Shown: positions 38,201 through 51,222 of the stretch, piece by piece | How positions within the stretch are numbered: the stretch's first letter is position 1 | Layout: each line of letters opens with the position of its first letter | NCBI GenBank assembly: GCA_964057225.1 | Contig: CAXKVF010000081.1 | Span: 1 to 64,000 of the forward strand | Length of the DNA: 64,000 nt | Direction: 5' to 3' | DNA from: Auanema rhodensis | Taxonomy: Eukaryota > Nematoda > Chromadorea > Rhabditida > Rhabditidae | Made by a program: the position numbers and the translations under genes | The notes under the pieces: model-generated | Seen by the model: only the letters and a program-made list of their open reading frames with translations | Told to the model about the DNA's origin: nothing | Databases searched by the model: none

Positions 38201-41200
38201 ATTTGTTTTTAGACTAATATGGACATGGGGAATCAAATTTTGAAAACCGCATCTCTTTATCTTTCACGTGAAGCGAGTTACATACCAAGTGCACATCACG
38301 TGTACATTTAATTAGCATAAATTAAAGTTCACGTAAATTTCAAAGTCATGGTTACCATGCACCAATATCAATAAAAATTTGTTTTTAGACTAATATGGAC
38401 ATGAGGAATCTAATTTTGAAAACCGCATCTCTTTATCTTTCACGTGAAGCGAGTTACATACCAAGTGCACATCACGTGTACATTTAATTAGCATAAATTA
38501 AAGTTCACGTAAATTTCAAAGTCATGGTTACCATGCACCAATATCAATAAAAATTTGTTTTTAGACTAATATGGACATGAGGAATCTAATTTTGAAAACC
38601 GCATCTCTTTATCTTTCACGTGAAGCGAGTTACATACCAAGTGCACATCACGTGTACATTTAATTAGCATAAATTAAAGTTCACGTAAATTTCAAAGTCA
38701 TGGTTACCATGCACCAATATCAATAAAAATTTGTTTTTAGACTAATATGGACATGGGGAATCTAATTTTGAAAACCGCATCTCTTTATCTTTCACGTGAA
38801 GCGAGTTACATACCAAGTGCACATCACGTGTACATTTAATTAGCATAAATTAAAGTTCACGTAAATTTCAAAGTCGTGGTTACCATGCACCAATATCAAT
38901 AAAAATTCGTTTTTAGACTAATATGAACATGGGGAATCTAACTTTAAAAACCGCATCTCTTTATCTTTCACGTGAAGCGAGTTACATACCAAGTGCACAT
39001 CACGTGTACATTTAATTAGCATAAATTAAAGTTCACGTAAATTTCAAAGTCATGGTTACCATGCACCAATATCAATAAAAATTTGTTTTTAGACTAATAT
39101 GGACATGGGCAATCTAATTTTGAAAACCGCATCTCTTTATCTTTCAAGTGAAGCGAGTTACATACCAAGTGCACATCACGTGTACATTTAATTAGCATAA
39201 ATTAAAGTTCACGTAAATTTCAAAGTCATGGTTACCATGCACCAATATCAATAAAAATTTGTTTTTAGACTAATATGGACATGGGGAATCTAATTTTGAA
39301 AACCGCATCTCTTTATCTTTCACGTGAAGCGAGTTACATACCAAGTGCACATCACGTGTACATTTAATTAGCATAAATTAAAGTTCACGTAAATTTCAAA
39401 GTCATGGTTACCATGCACCAATATCAATAAAAATTTGTTTTTAGACTAATATGGACATGAGGAATCTAATTTTGAAAACCGCATCTCTTTATCTTTCACG
39501 TGAAGCGAGTTACATACCAAGTGCACATCACGTGTACATTTAATTAGCATAAATTAAAGTTCACGTAAATTTCAAAGTCATGGTTACCATGAACCAATAT
39601 CAATAAAAATTTGTTTTTTGACTAATATGGACATGGGGAATCTAATTTTGAAAACCGCATTTCTTTATCTTTCACGTGAAGCGAGTTACATACCAAGTGC
39701 ACATCACGTGTACATTTAATTAGCATAAATTAAAGTTCACGTAAATTTCAAAGTCATGGTTACCATGCACCAATATCAATAAAAATTTGTTTTTAGACTA
39801 ATATGGACATGAGGAATCTAATTTTGAAAACCGCATCTCTTTATCTTTCACGTGAAGCGAGTTACATACCAAGTGCACATCACGTGTACATTTAATAAGC
39901 ATAAATTAAAGTTCACGTAAATTTCAAAGTCATGGTTACCATGCACCAATATCAATAAAAATTTGTTTTTAGACTAATATGGACATGAGGAATCTAATTT
40001 TGAAAACCGCATCTCTTTATCTTTCACGTGAAGCGAGTTACATACCAAGTGCACATCACGTGTACATTTAATTAGCATAAATTAAAGTTCACGTAAATTT
40101 CAAAGTCATGGTTACCATGCACCAATATCAATAAAAATTTGTTTTTAGACTAATATGGACATGGGGAATCTAATTTTGAAAACCGCATCTCTTTATCTTT
40201 CACGTGAAGCGAGTTACATACCAAGTGCACATCACGTGTACATTTAATTAGCATAAATTAAAGTTCACGTAAATTTCAAAGTCGTGGTTACCATGCACCA
40301 ATATCAATAAAAATTCGTTTTTAGACTAATATGGACATGGGGAATCTAACTTTGAAAACCGCATCTCTTTATCTTTCACGTGAAGCGAGTTACATACCAA
40401 GTGCACATCACGTGTACATTTAATTAGCATAAATTAAAGTTCACGTAAATTTCAAAGTCATGGTTACCATGCACCAATATCAATAAAAATTTGTTTTTAG
40501 ACTAATATGGACATGGGCAATCTAATTTTGAAAACCGCATTTCTTTATCTTTCAAGTGAAGCGAGTTACATACCAAGTGCACATCACGTGTACATTTAAT
40601 TAGCATAAATTAAAGTTCACGTAAATTTCAAAGTCATGGTTACCATGCACCAATATCAATAAAAATTTGTTTTTAGACTAATATGGACATGGGGAATCTA
40701 ATTTTGAAAACCGCATCTCTTTATCTTTCACGTGAAGCGAGTTACATATCAAGTGCACATCACGTGTACATTTAATTAGCATAAATTAAAGTTCACGTAA
40801 ATTTCAAAGTCATGGTTACCATTAACCAATATCAATAAAAATTTGTTTTTAGACTAATATGGACATGGGGAATCTAATTTTGAAAACCGCATCTCTTTAT
40901 CTTTCACGTGAAGCGAGTTACATACCAAGTGCACATCACGTGTACATTTAATTAGCATAAATTAAAGTTCACGTAAATTTCAAAGTCATGGTTACCATGC
41001 ACCAATATCAATAAAAATCTGTTTTTAGACTAATATGGACATGGGGAATCTAATTTTGAAAACCGCATCTCTTTATCTTTCACGTGAAGCGAGTTACATA
41101 CCAAGTGCACATCACGTGTACATTTAATTAGCATAAATCAAAGTTCACGTAAATTTCAAAGTCATGGTTACCATGCACCAATATCAATAAAAATTTGTTT

Positions 41201-43304
41201 TTAGACTAATATGGACATGGGGAATCTAATTTTGAAAACCGCATCTCTTTATCTTTCACGTGAAGCGAGTTACATATCAAGTGCACATCACGTGTACATT
41301 TAATTAGCATAAATTAAAGTTCACGTAAATTTCAAAGTCATGGTTACCATTAACCAATATCAATAAAAATTTGTTTTTAGACTAATATGGACATGGGGAA
41401 TCTGATTTTGAAAACCGCATCTCTTTATCTTTCACGTGAAGCGAGTTACATACCAAGTGCACATCACGTGTACATTTAATTAGCATAAATTAAAGTTCAC
41501 GTAAATTTCAAAGTCATGGTTACCATTAACCAATATCAATAAAAATTTGTTTTTAGACTAATATGGACATGGGGAATCTAATTTTGAAAACCGCATCTCT
41601 TTATCTTTCACGTGAAGCGAGTTACATATCAAGTGCACATCACGTGTACATTTAATTAGCATAAATTAAAGTTCACGTAAATTTCAAAGTCATGGTTACC
41701 ATTAACCAATATCAATAAAAATTTGTTTTTAGACTAATATGGACATGAGGAATCTAATTTTGAAAACCGCATCTCTTTATCTTTCACGTGAAGCGAGTTA
41801 CATACCAAGTGCACATCACGTGTACATTTAATTAGCATAAATTAAAGTTCACGTAAATTTCAAAGTCATGGTTACCATGCACCAATATCAATAAAAATTT
41901 GTTTTTAGACTAATATGGACATGAGGAATCTAATTTTGAAAACCGCATCTCTTTATCTTTCACGTGAAGCGAGTTACATACCAAGTGCACATCACGTGTA
42001 CATTTAATTAGCATAAATTAAAGTTCACGTAAATTTCAAAGTCATGGTTACCATGCACCAATATCAATAAAAATTTGTTTTTAGACTAATATGGACATGG
42101 GGAATCTAATTTTGAAAACCGCATCTCTTTATCTTTCACGTGAAGCGAGTTACATACCAAGTGCACATCACGTGTACATTTAATTAGCATAAATTAAAGT
42201 TCACGTAAATTTTAAAGTCGTGGTTACCATGCACCAATATCAATAAAAATTTGTTTTTAGACTAATATGGACATGAGGAATCTAATTTTGAAAACCGCAT
42301 CTCTTTATCTTTCACGTGAAGCGAGTTACATACCAAGTGCACATCACGTGTACATTTAATTAGCATAAATCAAAGTTCACGTAAATTTCAAAGTCATGGT
42401 TACCATGCACCAATATCAATAAAAATTTGTTTTTAGACTAATATGGACATGGGGAATCTAATTTTGAAAACCGCATCTCTTTATCTTTCACGTGAAGCGA
42501 GTTACATACCAAGTGCACATCACGTGTACATTTAATTAGCATAAATTAAAGTTCACGTAAATTTCAAAGTCATGGTTACCATGCACCAATATCAATAAAA
42601 ATCTGTTTTTAGACTAATATGGACATGGGGAATCTAATTTTGAAAACCGCATCTCTTTATCTTTCACGTGAAGCGAGTTACATACCAAGTGCACATCACG
42701 TGTACATTTAATTAGCATAAATCAAAGTTCACGTAAATTTCAAAGTCATGGTTACCATGCACCAATATCAATAAAAATTTGTTTTTAGACTAATATGGAC
42801 ATGGGGAATCTAATTTTGAAAACCGCATCTCTTTATCTTTCACGTGAAGCGAGTTACATACCAAGTGCACATCACGTGTACATTTAATTAGCATAAATCA
42901 AAGTTCACGTAAATTTCAAAGTCATGGTTACCATGCACCAATATCAATAAAAATTTGTTTTTAGACTAATATGGACATGGGGAATCTAATTTTGAAAACC
43001 GCATCTCTTTATCTTTCACGTGAAGCGAGTTACATACCAAGTGCACATCACGTGTACATTTAATTAGCATAAATTAAAGTTCACGTAAATTTCAAAGTCA
43101 TGGTTACCATGCACCAATATCAATAAAAATCTGTTTTTAGACTAATATGGACATGGGGAATCTAATTTTGAAAACCGCATCTCTTTATCTTTCACGTGAA
43201 GCGAGTTACATACCAAGTGCACATCACGTGTACATTTAATTAGCATAAATTAAAGTTCACGTAAATTTCAAAGTCATGGTTACCATGCACCAATATCAAT
43301 AAAA
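35210..43304 (+). repeat. 8.1-kb segmental repeat, copy A (46 monomers, 8,095 bp)
   Basis: It begins with a G30C/A44G unit (35210). Rare markers in order are: AAGAATTTTTTTTT (35738), GTTATCATG (about 35890), AACATTG (36618), A11T (37146), TTTTCAGTCT with TTTTGG (37322), TCATGTG (37498), ATATG (37674), a 1-bp A deletion (37848/37849), TTTTAAAAACC (38025), GAACATG (38901), AATAAGC (39891), TCTGATTTTG (41401) and a run of T3C (ATCTG) and T123C units. All recur in copy B. The last third carries the first C85T with CCATTAACC units. Confidence 0.88.
37674..37848 (+). repeat. 175-bp monomer, A-tract deletion inherited by copy B
   Basis: The junction reads AATAAAATTCG, one A shorter than normal. The same deletion next to the same ATATG-start unit lies at 45769-45943, so it predates the 8.1-kb duplication. 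Confidence 0.85.
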
Positions 43305-45768
43305 ATTTGTTTTTAGACTAATATGGACATGGGCAATCTAATTTTGAGAACCGCATCTCTTTATCTTTCACGTGAAGCGAGTTACATACCAAGTGCACAT
43401 CACGTGTACATTTAATTAGCATAAATTAAAGTTCACGTAAATTTCAAAGTCATGGTTACCATGCACCAATATCAATAAAAATTTGTTTTTAGACTAATAT
43501 GGACATGGGGAATCTAATTTTGAAAACCGCATCTCTTTATCTTTCACGTGAAGCGAGTTACATACCAAGTGCACATCACGTGTACATTTAATTAGCATAA
43601 ATTAAAGTTCACGTAAATTTCAAAGTCATGGTTACCATGCACCAATATCAATAAAAATTTGTTTTTAGACTAATATGGACATGGGGAATCTAATTTTGAA
43701 AACCGCATCTCTTTATCTTTCACGTGAAGCGAGTTACATACCAAGTGCACATCAAGTGTACATTTAATTAGCATAAATTAAAGTTCACGTAAATTTCAAA
43801 GTCATGGTTACCATGCACCAATATCAATAAGAATTTTTTTTTAGACTAATATGGACATGGGGAATCTAATTTTGAAAACCGCATCTCTTTATCTTTCACG
43901 TGAAGCGAGTTACATACCAAGTGCACATCACGTGTACATTTAATTAGCATAAATTAAAGTTCACGTAAATTTCAAAGTCATGGTTATCATGCACCAATAT
44001 CAATAAAAATTTGTTTTTAGACTAATATGGACATGAGGAATCTAATTTTGAAAACCGCATCTCTTTATCTTTCACGTGAAGCGAGTTACATACCAAGTGC
44101 ACATCACGTGTACATTTAATTAGCATAAATTAAAGTTCACGTAAATTTCAAAGTCATGGTTACCATGCACCAATATCAATAAAAATTTGTTTTTAGACTA
44201 ATATGGACATGAGGAATCTAATTTTGAAAATCGCATCTCTTTATCTTTCACGTGAAGCGAGTTACATACCAAGTGCACATCACGTGTACATTTAATTAGC
44301 ATAAATTAAAGTTCACGTAAATTTCAAAGTCGTGGTTACCATGCACCAATATCAATAAAAATTCGTTTTTAGACTAATATGGACATGGGGAATCTAATTT
44401 TGAAAACCGCATCTCTTTATCTTTCACGTGAAGCGAGTTACATACCAAGTGCACATCACGTGTACATTTAATTAGCATAAATTAAAGTTCACGTAAATTT
44501 CAAAGTCATGGTTACCATGCACCAATATCAATAAAAATTTGTTTTTAGACTAATATGGACATGGGGAATCTAATTTTGAAAACCGCATCTCTTTATCTTT
44601 CACGTGAAGCGAGTTACATACCAAGTGCACATCACGTGTACATTTAATTAGCATAAATTAAAGTTCACGTAAATTTCAAAGTCGTGGTTACCATGCACCA
44701 ATATCAATAAAAATTCGTTTTTAGACTAATATGGACATGGGAAATCTAACATTGAAAACCGCATCTCTTTATCTTTCACGTGAAGCGAGTTACATACCAA
44801 GTGCACATCACGTGTACATTTAATTAGCATAAATTAAAGTTCACGTAAATTTCAAAGTCATGGTTACCATGCACCAATATCAATAAAAATTTGTTTTTAG
44901 ACTAATATGGACATGAGTAATCTAATTTTGAAAACCGCATCTCTTTATCTTTCACGTGAAGCGAGTTACATACCAAGTGCACATCACGTGTACATTTAAT
45001 TAGCATAAATTAAAGTTCACGTAAATTTCAAAGTCATGGTTACCATGCACCAATATCAATAAAAATTTGTTTTTAGACTAATATGGACATGGGGGATCAA
45101 ATTTTGAAAACCGCATCTCTTTATCTTTCACGTGAAGCGAGTTACATACCAAGTGCACATCACGTGTACATTTAATTAGCATAAATTAAAGTTCACGTAA
45201 ATTTCAAAGTCATGGTTACCATGAACCAATATCAATAAAAATTTGTTTTTTGACTAATATGGACATGGGGAATCTAATTTTGAAAACCGCATCTTTTTAT
45301 CTTTCACGTGAAGCGAGTTACATACCAAGTGCACATCACGTGTACATTTAATTAACATAAATTAAAGTTCACGTAAATTTCAAAGTCATGGTTACCATGC
45401 ACCAATATCAATAAAAATTTGTTTTCAGTCTAATATGGACATGAGGAATCTAATTTTGGAAACCGCATCTCTTTATCTTTCACGTGAAGCGAGTTACATA
45501 CCAAGTGCACATCACGTGTACATTTAATTAGCATAAATTAAAGTTCACGTAAATTTCAAAGTCATGGTTACCATGCACCAATATCAATAAAAATTTGTTT
45601 TTAGACTAATATGGACATGAGGAATCTAATTTTGAAAACCGCATCTCTTTATCTTTCATGTGAAGCGAGTTACATACCAAGTGCACATCACGTGTACATT
45701 TAATTAGCATAAATTAAAGTTCACGTAAATTTCAAAGTCATGGTTACCATGCACCAATATCAATAAAA

Positions 45769-45943
45769 ATATGTTTTTAGACTAATATGGACATGGGGAA
45801 TCTAATTTTGAAAACCGCATCTCTTTATCTTTCACGTGAAGCGAGTTACATACCAAGTGCACATCACGTGTACATTTAATTAGCATAAATTAAAGTTCAC
45901 GTAAATTTCAAAGTCGTGGTTACCATGCACCAATATCAATAAA
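45769..45943 (+). repeat. 175-bp monomer, duplicate of 37674-37848
   Basis: It carries the same ATATG start and the same single-A loss at its end as the copy A unit. This independently fixes the duplication offset at 8,095 bp, which is 46 monomers minus one base. Confidence 0.85.
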
Positions 45944-46471
45944 ATTCGTTTTTAGACTAATATGGACATGGGGAATCTAACTTTGAAAACCGCATCTCTT
46001 TATCTTTCACGTGAAGCGAGTTACATACCAAGTGCACATCACGTGTACATTTAATTAGCATAAATTAAAGTTCACGTAAATTTCAAAGTCATGGTTACCA
46101 TGCACCAATATCAATAAAAATTTGTTTTTAGACTAATATGGACATGAGGAATCTAATTTTAAAAACCGCATCTCTTTATCTTTCACGTGAAGCGAGTTAC
46201 ATACCAAGTGCACATCACGTGTACATTTAATTAGCATAAATTAAAGTTCACGTAAATTTCAAAGTCATGGTTACCATGCACCAATATCAATAAAAATTTG
46301 TTTTTAGACTAATATGGACATGGGGAATCAAATTTTGAAAACCGCATCTCTTTATCTTTCACGTGAAACGAGTTACATACCAAGTGCACATCACGTGTAC
46401 ATTTAATTAGCATAAATTAAAGTTCACGTAAATTTCAAAGTCATGGTTACCATGAACCAATATCAATAAAA

Positions 46472-46647
46472 ATTTGTTTTTTGACTAATATGGACATGGG
46501 GAATCTAATTTTGAAAACCGCATCTCTTTATCTTTCACGTGAAGCGAGTTACATACCAAGTGCACATCACGTGTACATTTAATTAGCATAAATTAAAGTT
46601 CACGTAAATTTCAAAGTCATGGTTACCATGCACCAATATCAATAAAA
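46472..46647 (+). repeat. Extra monomer in copy B
   Basis: A unit with A11T (TTTTTTGACT), preceded by an A160 junction, lies after 46296 and has no partner at this place in copy A (38201 is followed directly by G28A units). It resembles 37146, 39602 and 47872. Insertion by unequal exchange or conversion fits. Confidence 0.7.
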
Positions 46648-49639
46648 ATTTGTTTTTAGACTAATATGGACATGAGGAATCTAATTTTGAAAACCGCATC
46701 TCTTTATCTTTCACGTGAAGCGAGTTACATACCAAGTGCACATCACGTGTACATTTAATTAGCATAAATTAAAGTTCACGTAAATTTCAAAGTCATGGTT
46801 ACCATGCACCAATATCAATAAAAATTTGTTTTTAGACTAATATGGACATGAGGAATCTAATTTTGAAAACCGCATCTCTTTATCTTTCACGTGAAGCGAG
46901 TTACATACCAAGTGCACATCACGTGTACATTTAATTAGCATAAATTAAAGTTCACGTAAATTTCAAAGTCATGGTTACCATGCACCAATATCAATAAAAA
47001 TTTGTTTTTAGACTAATATGGACATGGGGAATCTAATTTTGAAAACCGCATCTCTTTATCTTTCAAGTGAAGCGAGTTACATACCAAGTGCACATCACGT
47101 GTACATTTAATTAGCATAAATTAAAGTTCACGTAAATTTCAAAGTCGTGGTTACCATGCACCAATATCAATAAAAATTCGTTTTTAGACTAATATGAACA
47201 TGGGGAATCTAACTTTAAAAACCGCATCTCTTTATCTTTCACGTGAAGCGAGTTACATACCAAGTGCACATCACGTGTACATTTAATTAGCATAAATTAA
47301 AGTTCACGTAAATTTCAAAGTCATGGTTACCATGCACCAATATCAATAAAAATTTGTTTTTAGACTAATATGGACATGGGCAATCTAATTTTGAAAACCG
47401 CATCTCTTTATCTTTCAAGTGAAGCGAGTTACATACCAAGTGCACATCACGTGTACATTTAATTAGCATAAATTAAAGTTCACGTAAATTTCAAAGTCAT
47501 GGTTACCATGCACCAATATCAATAAAAATTTGTTTTTAGACTAATATGGACATGGGGAATCTAATTTTGAAAACCGCATCTCTTTATCTTTCACGTGAAG
47601 CGAGTTACATACCAAGTGCACATCACGTGTACATTTAATTAGCATAAATTAAAGTTCACGTAAATTTCAAAGTCATGGTTACCATGCACCAATATCAATA
47701 AAAATTTGTTTTTAGACTAATATGGACATGAGGAATCTAATTTTGAAAACCGCATCTCTTTATCTTTCACGTGAAGCGAGTTACATACCAAGTGCACATC
47801 ACGTGTACATTTAATTAGCATAAATTAAAGTTCACGTAAATTTCAAAGTCATGGTTACCATGAACCAATATCAATAAAAATTTGTTTTTTGACTAATATG
47901 GACATGGGGAATCTAATTTTGAAAACCGCATTTCTTTATCTTTCACGTGAAGCGAGTTACATACCAAGTGCACATCACGTGTACATTTAATTAGCATAAA
48001 TTAAAGTTCACGTAAATTTCAAAGTCATGGTTACCATGCACCAATATCAATAAAAATTTGTTTTTAGACTAATATGGACATGAGGAATCTAATTTTGAAA
48101 ACCGCATCTCTTTATCTTTCACGTGAAGCGAGTTACATACCAAGTGCACATCACGTGTACATTTAATAAGCATAAATTAAAGTTCACGTAAATTTCAAAG
48201 TCATGGTTACCATGCACCAATATCAATAAAAATTTGTTTTTAGACTAATATGGACATGAGGAATCTAATTTTGAAAACCGCATCTCTTTATCTTTCACGT
48301 GAAGCGAGTTACATACCAAGTGCACATCACGTGTACATTTAATTAGCATAAATTAAAGTTCACGTAAATTTCAAAGTCATGGTTACCATGCACCAATATC
48401 AATAAAAATTTGTTTTTAGACTAATATGGACATGGGGAATCTAATTTTGAAAACCGCATCTCTTTATCTTTCACGTGAAGCGAGTTACATACCAAGTGCA
48501 CATCACGTGTACATTTAATTAGCATAAATTAAAGTTCACGTAAATTTCAAAGTCGTGGTTACCATGCACCAATATCAATAAAAATTCGTTTTTAGACTAA
48601 TATGGACATGGGGAATCTAACTTTGAAAACCGCATCTCTTTATCTTTCACGTGAAGCGAGTTACATACCAAGTGCACATCACGTGTACATTTAATTAGCA
48701 TAAATTAAAGTTCACGTAAATTTCAAAGTCATGGTTACCATGCACCAATATCAATAAAAATTTGTTTTTAGACTAATATGGACATGGGCAATCTAATTTT
48801 GAAAACCGCATTTCTTTATCTTTCAAGTGAAGCGAGTTACATACCAAGTGCACATCACGTGTACATTTAATTAGCATAAATTAAAGTTCACGTAAATTTC
48901 AAAGTCATGGTTACCATGCACCAATATCAATAAAAATTTGTTTTTAGACTAATATGGACATGGGGAATCTAATTTTGAAAACCGCATCTCTTTATCTTTC
49001 ACGTGAAGCGAGTTACATATCAAGTGCACATCACGTGTACATTTAATTAGCATAAATTAAAGTTCACGTAAATTTCAAAGTCATGGTTACCATTAACCAA
49101 TATCAATAAAAATTTGTTTTTAGACTAATATGGACATGGGGAATCTAATTTTGAAAACCGCATCTCTTTATCTTTCACGTGAAGCGAGTTACATACCAAG
49201 TGCACATCACGTGTACATTTAATTAGCATAAATTAAAGTTCACGTAAATTTCAAAGTCATGGTTACCATGCACCAATATCAATAAAAATCTGTTTTTAGA
49301 CTAATATGGACATGGGGAATCTAATTTTGAAAACCGCATCTCTTTATCTTTCACGTGAAGCGAGTTACATACCAAGTGCACATCACGTGTACATTTAATT
49401 AGCATAAATCAAAGTTCACGTAAATTTCAAAGTCATGGTTACCATGCACCAATATCAATAAAAATTTGTTTTTAGACTAATATGGACATGGGGAATCTAA
49501 TTTTGAAAACCGCATCTCTTTATCTTTCACGTGAAGCGAGTTACATATCAAGTGCACATCACGTGTACATTTAATTAGCATAAATTAAAGTTCACGTAAA
49601 TTTCAAAGTCATGGTTACCATTAACCAATATCAATAAAA

Positions 49640-49814
49640 ATTTGTTTTTAGACTAATATGGACATGGGGAATCTGATTTTGAAAACCGCATCTCTTTATC
49701 TTTCACGTGAAGCGAGTTACATACCAAGTGCACATCACGTGTACATTTAATTAGCATAAATTAAAGTTCACGTAAATTTCAAAGTCATGGTTACCATTAA
49801 CCAATATCAATAAA
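49640..49814 (+). repeat. 175-bp monomer private to copy B
   Basis: The junction reads CAATAAAATTTG, one A short, while the matching place in copy A (about 41545) is full length. This deletion therefore arose after the 8.1-kb duplication. Confidence 0.85.
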
Positions 49815-51222
49815 ATTTGTTTTTAGACTAATATGGACATGGGGAATCTAATTTTGAAAACCGCATCTCTTTATCTTTCACGTGAAGCGAGTTACATATC
49901 AAGTGCACATCACGTGTACATTTAATTAGCATAAATTAAAGTTCACGTAAATTTCAAAGTCATGGTTACCATTAACCAATATCAATAAAAATTTGTTTTT
50001 AGACTAATATGGACATGGGGAATCTAATTTTGAAAACCGCATCTCTTTATCTTTCACGTGAAGCGAGTTACATACCAAGTGCACATCACGTGTACATTTA
50101 ATTAGCATAAATTAAAGTTCACGTAAAATTCAAAGTCATGGTTACCATGCACCAATATCAATAAAAATTTGTTTTTAGACTAATATGGACATGAGGAATC
50201 TAATTTTGAAAACCGCATCTCTTTATCTTTCACGTGAAGCGAGTTACATACCAAGTGCACATCACGTGTACATTTAATTAGCATAAATCAAAGTTCACGT
50301 AAATTTCAAAGTCATGGTTACCATGCACCAATATCAATAAAAATTTGTTTTTAGACTAATATGGACATGGGGAATCTAATTTTGAAAACCGCATCTCTTT
50401 ATCTTTCACGTGAAGCGAGTTACATACCAAGTGCACATCACGTGTACATTTAATTAGCATAAATTAAAGTTCACGTAAATTTCAAAGTCATGGTTACCAT
50501 GCACCAATATCAATAAAAATCTGTTTTTAGACTAATATGGACATGGGGAATCTAATTTTGAAAACCGCATCTCTTTATCTTTCACGTGAAGCGAGTTACA
50601 TACCAAGTGCACATCACGTGTACATTTAATTAGCATAAATCAAAGTTCACGTAAATTTCAAAGTCATGGTTACCATGCACCAATATCAATAAAAATTTGT
50701 TTTTAGACTAATATGGACATGGGGAATCTAATTTTGAAAACCGCATCTCTTTATCTTTCACGTGAAGCGAGTTACATACCAAGTGCACATCACGTGTACA
50801 TTTAATTAGCATAAATCAAAGTTCACGTAAATTTCAAAGTCATGGTTACCATGCACCAATATCAATAAAAATTTGTTTTTAGACTAATATGGACATGGGG
50901 AATCTAATTTTGAAAACCGCATCTCTTTATCTTTCACGTGAAGCGAGTTACATACCAAGTGCACATCACGTGTACATTTAATTAGCATAAATTAAAGTTC
51001 ACGTAAATTTCAAAGTCATGGTTACCATGCACCAATATCAATAAAAATCTGTTTTTAGACTAATATGGACATGGGGAATCTAATTTTGAAAACCGCATCT
51101 CTTTATCTTTCACGTGAAGCGAGTTACATACCAAGTGCACATCACGTGTACATTTAATTAGCATAAATTAAAGTTCACGTAAATTTCAAAGTCATGGTTA
51201 CCATGCACCAATATCAATAAAA

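Larger units (their letters stand above)
43305..51222 (+). repeat. 8.1-kb segmental repeat, copy B (45 monomers, 7,918 bp)
   Basis: A tandem copy of 35210-43304. The offset is 8,095 bp at first (35738/43833, 37849/45944), then 8,271 bp after an extra unit at 46472 (38925/47196, 39891/48162), then 7,918 bp near the end (42601/50519) after loss of two units and one A. Point differences seen only in B include G-to-T at 44918, A-to-G at 45095, G-to-A at 45355, G-to-A at 46368 and C47T near 44230. Unit 35386 of copy A has ATAACAATTT where B is normal. Divergence is clearly higher than in the two 15-mer duplications, so this event is older. Confidence 0.88.
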
